Origin: JBPCRW01 sp050996405
GTDB lineage: Bacteria > Acidobacteriota > Blastocatellia > Pyrinomonadales > Pyrinomonadaceae
Reading direction: 5' to 3'
DNA length: 22,528 nucleotides
NCBI GenBank assembly: GCA_050996405.1
Contig: JBPCRW010000232.1
Location: forward strand, 1-22,528
Positions 1 to 6,613 of the stretch are shown here, piece after piece (position 1 is the stretch's first letter; every line of letters starts with the position of its first letter). A program made the translations under genes and the position numbers. The notes under the pieces were generated by a model. The model was not told the DNA's origin. It saw only the letters and a list, made by a program, of their open reading frames with translations, and searched no databases.

Positions 1-991
1 GTGTCCACGCGCCTTCTCTTTTCGGATAGTATTTTTCGAGCATTTCCGCCGTCACCGGCACGGTCGGAATGATGTCGCGCGCGGGAACTTTTTGCCCGTC
101 GTATAATTTGATAACGCCGTCAACACAGCGCAAACCGACGTATTCGGGAAACATCGCCTGGCTGACCTTTAACGCTTCGCGCCGCATCAGCCAATCTTTT
201 TCGTGTTCTCCGGCAAGCCCGAATCCGGCGATTGTCGCGGTTTCAGGATTGAATCCCGCATCCAAATAACCTTGATACGCGCCCTGTCCGGTTTCATCGT
301 CCATCGCAAAAATTACGTCAACGTCGCCGGTTTTTTTCAGCGTTTCGAGCGCGATTTGACGCGCGATTGACGGCGTGGCTTCGCCGTTGATGGAAGCGAC
401 AATAACGGCATCGGGCTGGATGCTTTTTACGCCTTCGGCAAAGCCTTCGCTTCGCAAAAGACACGGGCGCAAAGTCGGCAGTCCGACATCCAAAATTCTT
501 AACGGCGAGCCGTCCGCATTTTTAATGTTTTCGCCAACCCAAACGCCTAAATCGTAACCCGCATCGTAATCGCAAATGGCGACGAGCGTCCGCATTCCTT
601 CGACCGGATTGGCTTCGACGACAACAGGTTTTCCGGCTTCTTCAGCGATTTTCAAAACTTCTTCAAGCCCGACGGTATCGGCTGGCGTTAAAATTATTGC
701 GTCAACCGTTTTAACCATTTCACGCGCCTGCCGGATTTGATTTTCGACGCTCAATCCGGCATCTAAAATTTCTATTTCCGCGCCGTATTGTGCCGCGCGG
801 CGTTTTAAAATTTCAATCACGATTTTGTACCAGATATGAAAACTGTAATTCGTCAAATACCCGATTTTTTTCGGCGTTTTCGATGCTTTCACGAGCGGCA
901 CGGCTTTAATTGCCGCATCCAAAGCGGGCGGCGGATGATACGCGGTCGTTTCGGGATGATTCTGATTTTCGGCGGTTGATGTCTGACTCAT
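1..991 (-). CDS. RbsB-like sugar-binding protein without signal peptide (partial, 3' end outside window)
   Basis: The frame is open from the ATG at 991 to the window edge, giving 330 codons with no stop. The ATG is preceded by a good GGAG ribosome-binding site. The protein reads as a type I periplasmic-binding-protein fold of the Peripla_BP_4/RbsB group: KKIGYLTNY near residue 41 as first strand, then VDAIILTPADT, then VFAMDDETGQGAYQGYLDAG typical of sugar binders, then TIAGFGLAG. Members normally start with a signal peptide or, in LacI repressors, with a DNA-binding helix-turn-helix. Here the first 40 residues are hydrophilic (MSQTSTAENQ...) and hold neither, and the ribosome-binding site argues against an upstream start. 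It lies 155 bases downstream of the dehydrogenase, same strand, so probably in the same sugar operon. It may be a cytosolic sugar sensor or part of a longer fusion whose C-terminus lies outside the window. Confidence 0.85.
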   Translation of the reverse strand, partial: MSQTSTAENQNHPETTAYHPPPALDAAIKAVPLVKASKTPKKIGYLTNYSFHIWYKIVIEILKRRAAQYGAEIEILDAGLSVENQIRQAREMVKTVDAIILTPADTVGLEEVLKIAEEAGKPVVVEANPVEGMRTLVAICDYDAGYDLGVWVGENIKNADGSPLRILDVGLPTLRPCLLRSEGFAEGVKSIQPDAVIVASINGEATPSIARQIALETLKKTGDVDVIFAMDDETGQGAYQGYLDAGFNPETATIAGFGLAGEHEKDWLMRREALKVSQAMFPEYVGLRCVDGVIKLYDGQKVPARDIIPTVPVTAEMLEKYYPKREGAWT

Positions 992-1027
992 AATTTTCCA
1001 CTCCAAATTTATTTCACTAATTTTTCT

Positions 1028-1099
1028 AGTCGCAGATTTTCGCAGATAAACGCAGATTTATTTTTTGATTTTAGCAATGTTCATTTGTATTCATCTGCG
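1028..1099. repeat. CGCAGAT 10-bp tandem repeat with inverted copy
   Basis: CGCAGAT occurs at 1031, 1041 and 1051 with an exact 10-base period, and the inverted copy ATCTGCG lies at 1093-1099. The strand can fold into a stem with alternative registers. It sits in the 155-base gap between the dehydrogenase and the sugar-binding protein gene, followed by a pyrimidine-rich stretch with repeated CTTTTACC units (about 1118-1146). Strings of this type are common intergenic filler in several phyla; function is unknown. It could attenuate or process the operon transcript. Confidence 0.6.
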
Positions 1100-1146
1100 G
1101 TTTCATTTCTTCTTAAACTTTTACCTTTTACCTTTTTACTTTTGCC

Positions 1147-1932
1147 TTATTCGGTTTTCGGAACGCCGCCGATTTGCGTTAAAAGTCCGCCGTCAACCGT
1201 CCAAATCGCGCCCGTCACAAACGAAGAGCTTTCGTGCGCGAGAAAAGCGATGACTTCGGCAATTTCGCGCGGCTGGGCGATTCTTCCCAAAGGATGCATC
1301 TGGCTGCAAGCGTCATAAACCGTTTGCGGATTCGAATCTAAGGAAGCCGCCCAGCGAAGCATCGGCGTATCAACCGTTCCCGGACAGACGCAGTTGGCGC
1401 GGATTTTATCTTTCGCAAAATCCATTGCCATCGAGCGCGTCAAACCCAAAAGCCCGTGTTTGCTGACCGTATAAGCCAGAACATTCTGCTGGCTTGCCAG
1501 AGCCTGCACCGACGAAACATTGACAATCGTGCCGCCGCCCGCATTCTGTAAAAATGGGATAACGGATTTTGCGGCGTTCCACGCGCCTTTCAAATTTATA
1601 TTTAAAACTTCTTCCCACTGCGCTTCGTCGGTCGTCGTCGCCGTGCCGTAACGCTGAATGCCCGCGCTGACAACCAGCGAATTTATTTTTCCGAAAGCGT
1701 CGCGGACGGTATTCACAGCCGTTTCAACGGCTTCAAAATCTGCGACGTTCACTTTTTGAAAAATCGCTTGTCCGCCTTTGGCTTTGATTTCTTCGCACGT
1801 CTCGTTTCCCGCTTTTTCATCCCAATCAAGAATCGCCACCGCCGCGCCGCGTTCAGCGAAAATTTCGCAAGCCGCTTTTCCGATTCCAAGCGCGCCGCCC
1901 GTTACAACCACAACTTTTTCGTCAAATCTCAT
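1147..1932 (-). CDS. SDR-family NAD(P)-dependent oxidoreductase (sugar or sugar-acid dehydrogenase)
   Basis: A classical short-chain dehydrogenase of 261 residues, the usual length. The cofactor motif TGGALGIG is at residues 11-18, an acidic residue (D36 in AILDWD) follows the second strand and suggests NAD preference, N112 is in NINLKG, and the catalytic Ser141 (NVSS), Tyr154 and Lys158 (YTVSK) are all present. PGTVDTPM near 184 is the usual loop after the active site and VDGG the usual C-terminal motif. The common NAG motif reads SAG (89-91). The start ATG overlaps the stop of the upstream symporter gene (ATGA) and has GGGAG five bases upstream, indicating translational coupling. Family members in such loci oxidise deoxy-keto sugar acids or polyols; the substrate here is not determinable. 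Confidence 0.92.
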   Translation of the reverse strand: MRFDEKVVVVTGGALGIGKAACEIFAERGAAVAILDWDEKAGNETCEEIKAKGGQAIFQKVNVADFEAVETAVNTVRDAFGKINSLVVSAGIQRYGTATTTDEAQWEEVLNINLKGAWNAAKSVIPFLQNAGGGTIVNVSSVQALASQQNVLAYTVSKHGLLGLTRSMAMDFAKDKIRANCVCPGTVDTPMLRWAASLDSNPQTVYDACSQMHPLGRIAQPREIAEVIAFLAHESSSFVTGAIWTVDGGLLTQIGGVPKTE

Positions 1933-3791
1933 AAACTCTCCCGCACAGTTTTTCCGTGTGAAATTTCGCTGGTTTGTTCTTCGTAATTTTCCGCGTCTTC
2001 CGAAGGAGTCGGCGCGGGCGGCGGCAAAGTTTTATACCACGTGAAATAAAGGATAATTACTGCGATTAAAGTAGTTGCAAGCAAACTGAAAGCGATTTCA
2101 AGCCGATGCAGAATTAAATAAAGCATCGAAACATACAGCGCGGTGATGCCGATTAAAGCGATAATCGTATTGAAAAAATCCAGCTTAAACGGCGACTGTT
2201 TTTTGAAATCGGGAGTTTCCGCCAGCACTGCTTCTCTAGCCGGATTCCACGCGCCCGCCGGTTGAACTTTGCGGTAAAAATTCTTCAAAGTGTTAATATC
2301 CGTCGGCTGCGTCAGCAGCGAAACCGCAATCGTGATAATCGTCGAGCAAATCGCAATCACCGGAAAACCGATGTAAAGCGGAAGCGGCTGATTTAGAAAA
2401 GTTGTATCAAGAAAAACCTGTCCAAGCGATAAAGCCATTCCGCCGAAAACTCCCGCCGCGTAGCCCTGTCCGTTGAGCCGCCACCAATACCATCGCAAAA
2501 CGTTCGGCGGCAGAATTCCGGCGGCGAGCGTTCCGAAAATCCACAGAAAAGCCGTGTTAATCGAAGTGCCGAAAACCGAAATAATTAAACCGACAACAAT
2601 CAGCAAAGCCGACGAAAGATAGCTCATGCGAACCAGTTTTTTCGCGTCCGCCTTCGGGTTAATGTAGCGTTGATAAACATCCTTGACGAGATACGCCGCG
2701 CCGCCGTTGACGGTTGAACTAAACGTCGCCAAAAAGCCGGAAAGCAGAGCCGCAAGCATAAATCCGACTAAGCCAACCGGCAGCATCGTTCCGATAATCA
2801 AGGGCAGAGCCGTTTCCGGGTCGGCTTTTAGCTTCGCATCCAAAATCGCGTTGCCGATACCCATTATCGCCATTACCGCAATCGCCATCGCAAAACACCA
2901 GCGCACCGTGTGAATCGCGCCCCACAACGCGCCGAGTTTGGAAGCGTCGCGCTCATCTTTTGCCGCCAGAAACCGCTGAAAATCGTAAAGCTGTTCGGGT
3001 CCGCTGAAACAAAGCAGCAAGCCTTTTGCCACCCAAACCGCGACCAGCGCGCCGAAAAATGAATAATCCGTGCCGCCCGAAATCAAACCTTGAAAAGATT
3101 CGGGACGCATCGAAGGCATAATATCCTGCCAGCCGTTCGGAATTTTCGCCGCAAATCGCGCCGCGTCAAAATGCAGATAACCGATAATCGCAAAGACAAT
3201 CGCGCCCGCGCTCAAAACTATCGTCTGCACGATTTCAACCCGCACAATACCTTGAAAACCGCCCAAAACTACATATAATCCGGTTACGCCGAGAATTAAA
3301 ATCGCGCACACCGTCGGCGAAAACGGCAGAAAAATCGAGCCGAATTTGCCCATTCCGATTGCCGAATAACCGAGCAGGGCGGAGATAGTTAGCACCGCGA
3401 ATAAAGTATATGAAAGCCGCGCTAAACCTCCGGCTTTGTCCGAGCCGAAACGGGTTTTCATCCATTCCGCGCCCGTCATCACATCCGAACGCCGAATCCA
3501 TTTGCCCATATACGCCAGATAAAATGCCGTAATCGGAAAGCCCCAGAGCCAATGCACCCACATCCCTTTCAAGCCCAGCGCGATAAAGGTCGAAACAATC
3601 CACATCGTTCCGGTAATGTCAAAATATGAACTCGAACCGGACATCGCCAAAGCCCACCAGGGCAGTTGCCGCCCGCCGAGAAAATAAGACGACATTCCTT
3701 TTGCCGCCTTTCGCTTCATCGCAAATCCGATGCTCATAATCGCCGCGAGATAAACGACGACAATTATCTGGTCAAGAGTTGAAAGCTGCAT
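1929..3791 (-). CDS. Sodium:solute symporter (SSS family)
   Basis: A 620-residue integral membrane protein with about 13-14 hydrophobic segments. It reads as SSF family: an N-terminal segment LDQIIVVVYLAAIMSIGFAM, then GGRQLPWWALAMSGSSSYFD with conserved small and polar residues in the first helices, PEQLYDFQRFLAAKD in the middle loop, and LLSGFLATFSSTVNGGAAYL, the serine-rich helix that carries sodium ligands in this family. The C-terminus is a hydrophilic Pro/Glu-rich tail of about 35 residues in the cytoplasm. Family members import sugars, organic acids or amino acids with Na+. Coupling to a sugar-type dehydrogenase and nearness to an RbsB-like protein and a ROK regulator favour a sugar or sugar acid. 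Its start (ATG 3791) has only a weak AAGG-type site. Confidence 0.93.
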   Translation of the reverse strand: MQLSTLDQIIVVVYLAAIMSIGFAMKRKAAKGMSSYFLGGRQLPWWALAMSGSSSYFDITGTMWIVSTFIALGLKGMWVHWLWGFPITAFYLAYMGKWIRRSDVMTGAEWMKTRFGSDKAGGLARLSYTLFAVLTISALLGYSAIGMGKFGSIFLPFSPTVCAILILGVTGLYVVLGGFQGIVRVEIVQTIVLSAGAIVFAIIGYLHFDAARFAAKIPNGWQDIMPSMRPESFQGLISGGTDYSFFGALVAVWVAKGLLLCFSGPEQLYDFQRFLAAKDERDASKLGALWGAIHTVRWCFAMAIAVMAIMGIGNAILDAKLKADPETALPLIIGTMLPVGLVGFMLAALLSGFLATFSSTVNGGAAYLVKDVYQRYINPKADAKKLVRMSYLSSALLIVVGLIISVFGTSINTAFLWIFGTLAAGILPPNVLRWYWWRLNGQGYAAGVFGGMALSLGQVFLDTTFLNQPLPLYIGFPVIAICSTIITIAVSLLTQPTDINTLKNFYRKVQPAGAWNPAREAVLAETPDFKKQSPFKLDFFNTIIALIGITALYVSMLYLILHRLEIAFSLLATTLIAVIILYFTWYKTLPPPAPTPSEDAENYEEQTSEISHGKTVRESL

Positions 3792-3846
3792 AATACTTCG
3801 CCTTAGTTTTGAGTCTAGTAAAAAGCTGACAAAATCAGTATCTTGA

Positions 3847-3902
3847 TTAAAGCATTATATTTTCGGACTAAAAATAAAAAAAGAACAGACAAATTTTCGG
3901 AC
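3847..3902 (-). promoter_or_regulatory. Putative promoter of the symporter operon with two GTCCGAAAAT direct repeats
   Basis: Read on the minus strand, GTCCGAAAAT occurs at 3893-3902 and again at 3859-3868, 34 bases apart. A perfect TATAAT (3854-3859) immediately follows the downstream copy. No good -35 hexamer sits 17 bases upstream (only a T tract), which suggests activator dependence or repression by a protein bound to the repeats. The predicted start, near 3847, leaves a ~56-base leader. Confidence 0.45.
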
Positions 3903-4013
3903 GAACGCAATGATAAAAACTTTGTTTTAACCGAAGATTAAGTTATTTGTAACACTGCTTAAAAATCTTGTCAACAAAATTTTTCAGATGTGTCGAATTA
4001 TTTTTGAAATAAA

Positions 4014-4077
4014 TGCAGAAACACGCACGAAGTAAGGGCGCAATTAAGAACACACTTACTTCGTGCGTGTTTCTGCA
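4014..4077. repeat. Palindromic repeat, copy 1 (perfect 23-bp inverted repeat)
   Basis: Arms at 4014-4036 and 4055-4077 are perfect reverse complements of each other, with an 18-base loop. The arm contains CACGCACGAAGTAAG. It is the same family as the repeats near 4861-4971 and 6383-6498; judged by its loop (TGTGTTCTTA... on the minus strand), this copy is inverted relative to the other two. It lies just after the esterase stop codon, so it may also stabilise the 3' end of that mRNA, but no U tract follows. Confidence 0.85.
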
Positions 4078-4088
4078 AAAAAAAGAAG

Positions 4089-4862
4089 TTAGGTGAGAAT
4101 TCCAGCCGCGAATTGCAGGAACTGTTTGATTTGACAATCCCAGTAACCCCAATCGTGTCTGCCGGGCAGAGTTTGGAATTTGTGCGGGATTCCGCGCCGC
4201 CGGAAAACTTCCGCCAGAGCGATATTTACCGGCAGAAACTCGTCTTCAGTTCCGCAATCGAAATAAAAAAAAGGCAGCGTAGAAATTTGCTCGGCGGGAA
4301 AATTTTCGACGATTTGAAATAAATCGTCGCGCGTTCTGATTTTTTCGTCGCCGCTGAAAACTTCGAGAATTGAAGTTTGTAATTCTTTCCAAACGTCGTC
4401 GCCGTAGATTTCCGCCGCGTGAAACGCGCCGCTCATTGAAGCCGCCAGACAAAACATTTCGGGTCGGCGAAAAGCGAATTTAAACGCTCCGTAGCCGCCC
4501 ATCGAAAGCCCGGCAATCGCTCTCGATTCTTTCGCTTTGCGGATATTAAAGCTGTTTTCGACGGCGGGAAACAGTTCGTCAAAAAAATAACTTTCGTAAA
4601 AATGTTTGCCGTCTGTATACCAGTTATCGCCGCCTTCGGCGCAGACGATAACTGCCGGAAAATCGGCGGCGTATTCGATAATTTTTGTATTTGTTAGCCA
4701 GTTGTCAAAACGTCCGAAAAGACCGTGAAGCAGATATAAAACAGGAAATTTCGCGTTTGATTCTTGATAGTTTGCCGGAAAAATAACGGCGTAAGGAATT
4801 TCCCTACCAAGCAGTTTGCTTTGTAAAGTAAAAGTTTTGTTTGATGGTTTTTGATTATTCAA
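4089..4862 (-). CDS. Putative esterase (PF00756, EstA/FrmB-like alpha/beta hydrolase)
   Basis: 257 residues with a full alpha/beta-hydrolase core: VLYLLHGLFG (oxyanion-hole region, 41-50), nucleophile elbow GLSMGG with Ser120, CGTEDEF with the probable acid Asp207, and GRHDWGYW with His236. The order and length fit the esterase D / tributyrin-esterase / S-formylglutathione-hydrolase-like family, which hydrolyses short acyl esters. There is no signal peptide, so it should act in the cytoplasm, for example removing acetyl groups from imported sugars. The start is a TTG at 4860-4862; no in-frame ATG occurs near the conserved N-terminus, and only a weak AAGAG-type site precedes it. It is flanked on both sides by palindromic repeats. 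The enzyme class is secure; the physiological substrate is not. Confidence 0.88.
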   Translation of the reverse strand: MNNQKPSNKTFTLQSKLLGREIPYAVIFPANYQESNAKFPVLYLLHGLFGRFDNWLTNTKIIEYAADFPAVIVCAEGGDNWYTDGKHFYESYFFDELFPAVENSFNIRKAKESRAIAGLSMGGYGAFKFAFRRPEMFCLAASMSGAFHAAEIYGDDVWKELQTSILEVFSGDEKIRTRDDLFQIVENFPAEQISTLPFFYFDCGTEDEFLPVNIALAEVFRRRGIPHKFQTLPGRHDWGYWDCQIKQFLQFAAGILT

Positions 4863-4971
4863 GATTCTCTTAAGACTTTCTCAAAAATGCGGAAACCCGC
4901 ACGGAGTAAGTGTGTTTTGTTTGTCCTTCACGCCCTTACTTCGTGCGGGTTTCTGCAAAGATGAGAATCTT
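4861..4971. repeat. Palindromic repeat, copy 2
   Basis: Core arms 4888-4910 and 4935-4957 pair with two mismatches (both would be G-U pairs in RNA on one strand). An outer pair, AAGATTCTC (4861-4869) with GAGAATCTT (4963-4971), is perfect. The loop begins TGTGTTTTG, as in copy 3. It fills the gap between the ROK gene and the esterase, so it lies in the esterase leader and abuts its TTG start. Confidence 0.85.
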
Positions 4972-4975
4972 ATTT

Positions 4976-6157
4976 CTAAAAAAAGTTTTGCAGCGCAATC
5001 GGAATTGCCCCGAACAGGCTCGGACGCTGGACGCTGGCGGGGCGGATTTTGATTTTTGCGACCGACGGGATTAAATAACGGCTTTTGACTTTTCCCTTAA
5101 TAATCGGCGCAATCAAATTCCACGCGGCGGAAATGTTTCCGCCGATAACAATAATTTCAGGACTCAAACCGTGCGCCAGACTTGCAATGCCTTCGCCTAG
5201 ATATTCCGCCGTCGCGCGGAGTGCGGAAATCGCTTTCTCGTCGCCGCGATTCGCAGCGGAAATTAAGTCTGTAATCGAGACGGTCATTGACCTGTTTTTG
5301 TTGTTCATCAATCGGTGATAACGCGCAATCGTCGCGCTTTCGGAAGCGAGCGTTTCCCAACATCCTTTGCGCCCGCACGAGCAGACTTCGCCGTTCGGTT
5401 CGAGACACATATGACCGAATCCGCCCAGTCCGATTTGCGAGCCGACGTGCAGTTCACCGTTAATAATCAATCCTGTTCCGAGACCGTCAACGACGAGAAT
5501 ATAGAGCAGAGTTTTAACTTTTATTTCGTCTAGCGGTCCATACCAGAGTTCCGAATACGCGGCGGCGTTGGCATCGTTTTCGACAAAAACGGGCAGCTTT
5601 AATTTTGCTTCAAGGATTTTTTTGACCGGAGCGTTGTTCCAATCCAGATTTGGCGAAACCGTGACTTCGCCAGTCGCGCGATTGATAAGACCGGGAACGC
5701 TGACACCGGCGGCGGCAAATTTGACGCGCGGATAATTTTTATCAATGTTTTTTTTTATTTCCAGAGCCAGATTATTGAGAAATTTTTCCGACTTTCCTTC
5801 GGTCAACAGAAATTTTTGTTTGAGAATTCGACCATTGAAATCGCTGACCGCGTAGATTGTTTCCCGCACGCCGATGTCAATCGCCAGGACATACGCATTT
5901 TCTCCGTTGATATACAGATACGTCGGCTTGCGCCCGCCGCTCGAAGGTCCTTCCGCGCCTTCGTAAATTACGCCTTTCCGCATCAGGCGATTAACAATTG
6001 TGGAAACCGTTCCGGGACGCAGACCGCTGACCTTGGCGATTTCCGCTCTTGAAATCGGCTGCCGCTCGCGTATTAAGTGCAGCAAAAGCGTCTGGTTGAT
6101 ATTTCTAATATCGTGAATATCAACCATTTTCAATCCGCTTATTTTCTCGATTTTCAT
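4976..6157 (-). CDS. ROK-family transcriptional regulator (NagC/XylR type)
   Basis: 393 residues, the normal length for ROK repressors. Residues about 20-66 form a MarR-like winged helix (SRAEIAKVSGLRPGTVSTIV). The ROK sugar-kinase-like domain follows: AIDIG (92-96) as the first phosphate-binding strand, ENDANAAA (193-200) with D195, and the zinc site H249 plus CSCGRKGC (C259, C261, C266). The loop after AIDIG lacks the usual Gly-Thr, and the presence of the DNA-binding domain argues for a regulator rather than an active kinase. Members bind sugars or sugar phosphates and release DNA. Its position next to the esterase and symporter operon makes it the likely controller of that block. ATG 6157 is used; a second ATG at 6127 (MVDIHD) would also keep the domain. 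Confidence 0.93.
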   Translation of the reverse strand: MKIEKISGLKMVDIHDIRNINQTLLLHLIRERQPISRAEIAKVSGLRPGTVSTIVNRLMRKGVIYEGAEGPSSGGRKPTYLYINGENAYVLAIDIGVRETIYAVSDFNGRILKQKFLLTEGKSEKFLNNLALEIKKNIDKNYPRVKFAAAGVSVPGLINRATGEVTVSPNLDWNNAPVKKILEAKLKLPVFVENDANAAAYSELWYGPLDEIKVKTLLYILVVDGLGTGLIINGELHVGSQIGLGGFGHMCLEPNGEVCSCGRKGCWETLASESATIARYHRLMNNKNRSMTVSITDLISAANRGDEKAISALRATAEYLGEGIASLAHGLSPEIIVIGGNISAAWNLIAPIIKGKVKSRYLIPSVAKIKIRPASVQRPSLFGAIPIALQNFF

Positions 6158-6382
6158 CTCTTTAACTTTTACATTAGAGATAAAGATTGTTCAACATAAA
6201 ACTAACAATTAGCCCAAATGATTTCAATAAGATTTTATACAAGTTATGATTACGATAATTAAATCTAAACTTGCATTCTTTTAAGCGCAAGTAAAACCGG
6301 CGTTGCACAAAAATTCGAGGAAAGGCGAATTAGTTGTAGATATTCAATTCTAATCAAACAACGTCTCGTCGCCATATTTATT

Positions 6383-6498
6383 AGGACTTTCTCAAAAATA
6401 CAGAAACACGCTACGCTCGTAAGTGTGTTTTGCGTCATTGCGTCCTTACTTTGTGCGGGCTTCTGCAAAAAGTGAGAAAGAAAAAGTGAGAAAGTCCT
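6383..6498. repeat. Palindromic repeat, copy 3 (with outer terminal inverted repeat)
   Basis: Outer arms AGGACTTTCTCA (6383-6394) and TGAGAAAGTCCT (6487-6498) are perfect inverted repeats. Between them lie diverged inner arms with TACAGAAACACGC on the left and TTGTGCGGGCTTCTGCA on the right, and a loop starting TGTGTTTTGCG. AGTGAGAAAG is duplicated at 6471 and 6485. The terminal inverted repeats enclosing a hairpin give it a MITE-like shape of about 116 bp. Confidence 0.8.
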
Positions 6499-6542
6499 AT
6501 TTATTTTTTTGTGCAACGCCCGTAAAACTTTATCAAGGGAAT

Positions 6543-6566
6543 AAAAAAGGCGGAACAAAGTCCGCC
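6543..6566 (-). terminator. Rho-independent terminator of the first TonB receptor gene
   Basis: On the minus strand, GGCGGA (6566-6561), the loop CTTTGT and TCCGCC (6554-6549) are followed by six T residues. It lies about 47 bases after the receptor stop codon. Confidence 0.85.
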
Positions 6567-6613
6567 GAAAGTTAATCATTTAACCGTTAAATTGAGATGA
6601 AACGAGTTTTAGA

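Larger units (their letters stand above)
3792..4088. other. Intergenic region between esterase and symporter genes
   Basis: No gene is supported here. It holds the putative symporter promoter near 3847-3902, an AT-rich stretch, and palindromic repeat copy 1 next to the esterase stop codon. Confidence 0.6.
6158..6613. other. Intergenic region upstream of ROK gene
   Basis: AT-rich. It contains the ROK leader and promoter area (no confident hexamers), palindromic repeat copy 3 and the terminator of the TonB receptor gene. A 104-codon open frame on the minus strand (6265-6579) overlaps the repeat and terminator, has no recognisable domain, and is not accepted as a gene. Confidence 0.55.

Noticed and set aside
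1021..1060. Possible CRISPR-like array
   Set aside because: The repeated unit is only 7-10 bases with no spacers; no cas genes are present.
4976..6157. Sugar kinase (glucokinase) assignment for the ROK gene
   Set aside because: The N-terminal winged helix and the altered first phosphate loop fit a NagC/XylR-type regulator; kinase activity is not supported.
6265..6579. 104-codon minus-strand frame upstream of the ROK gene
   Set aside because: It overlaps both a palindromic repeat and the receptor terminator; residues derive from repeat sequence.
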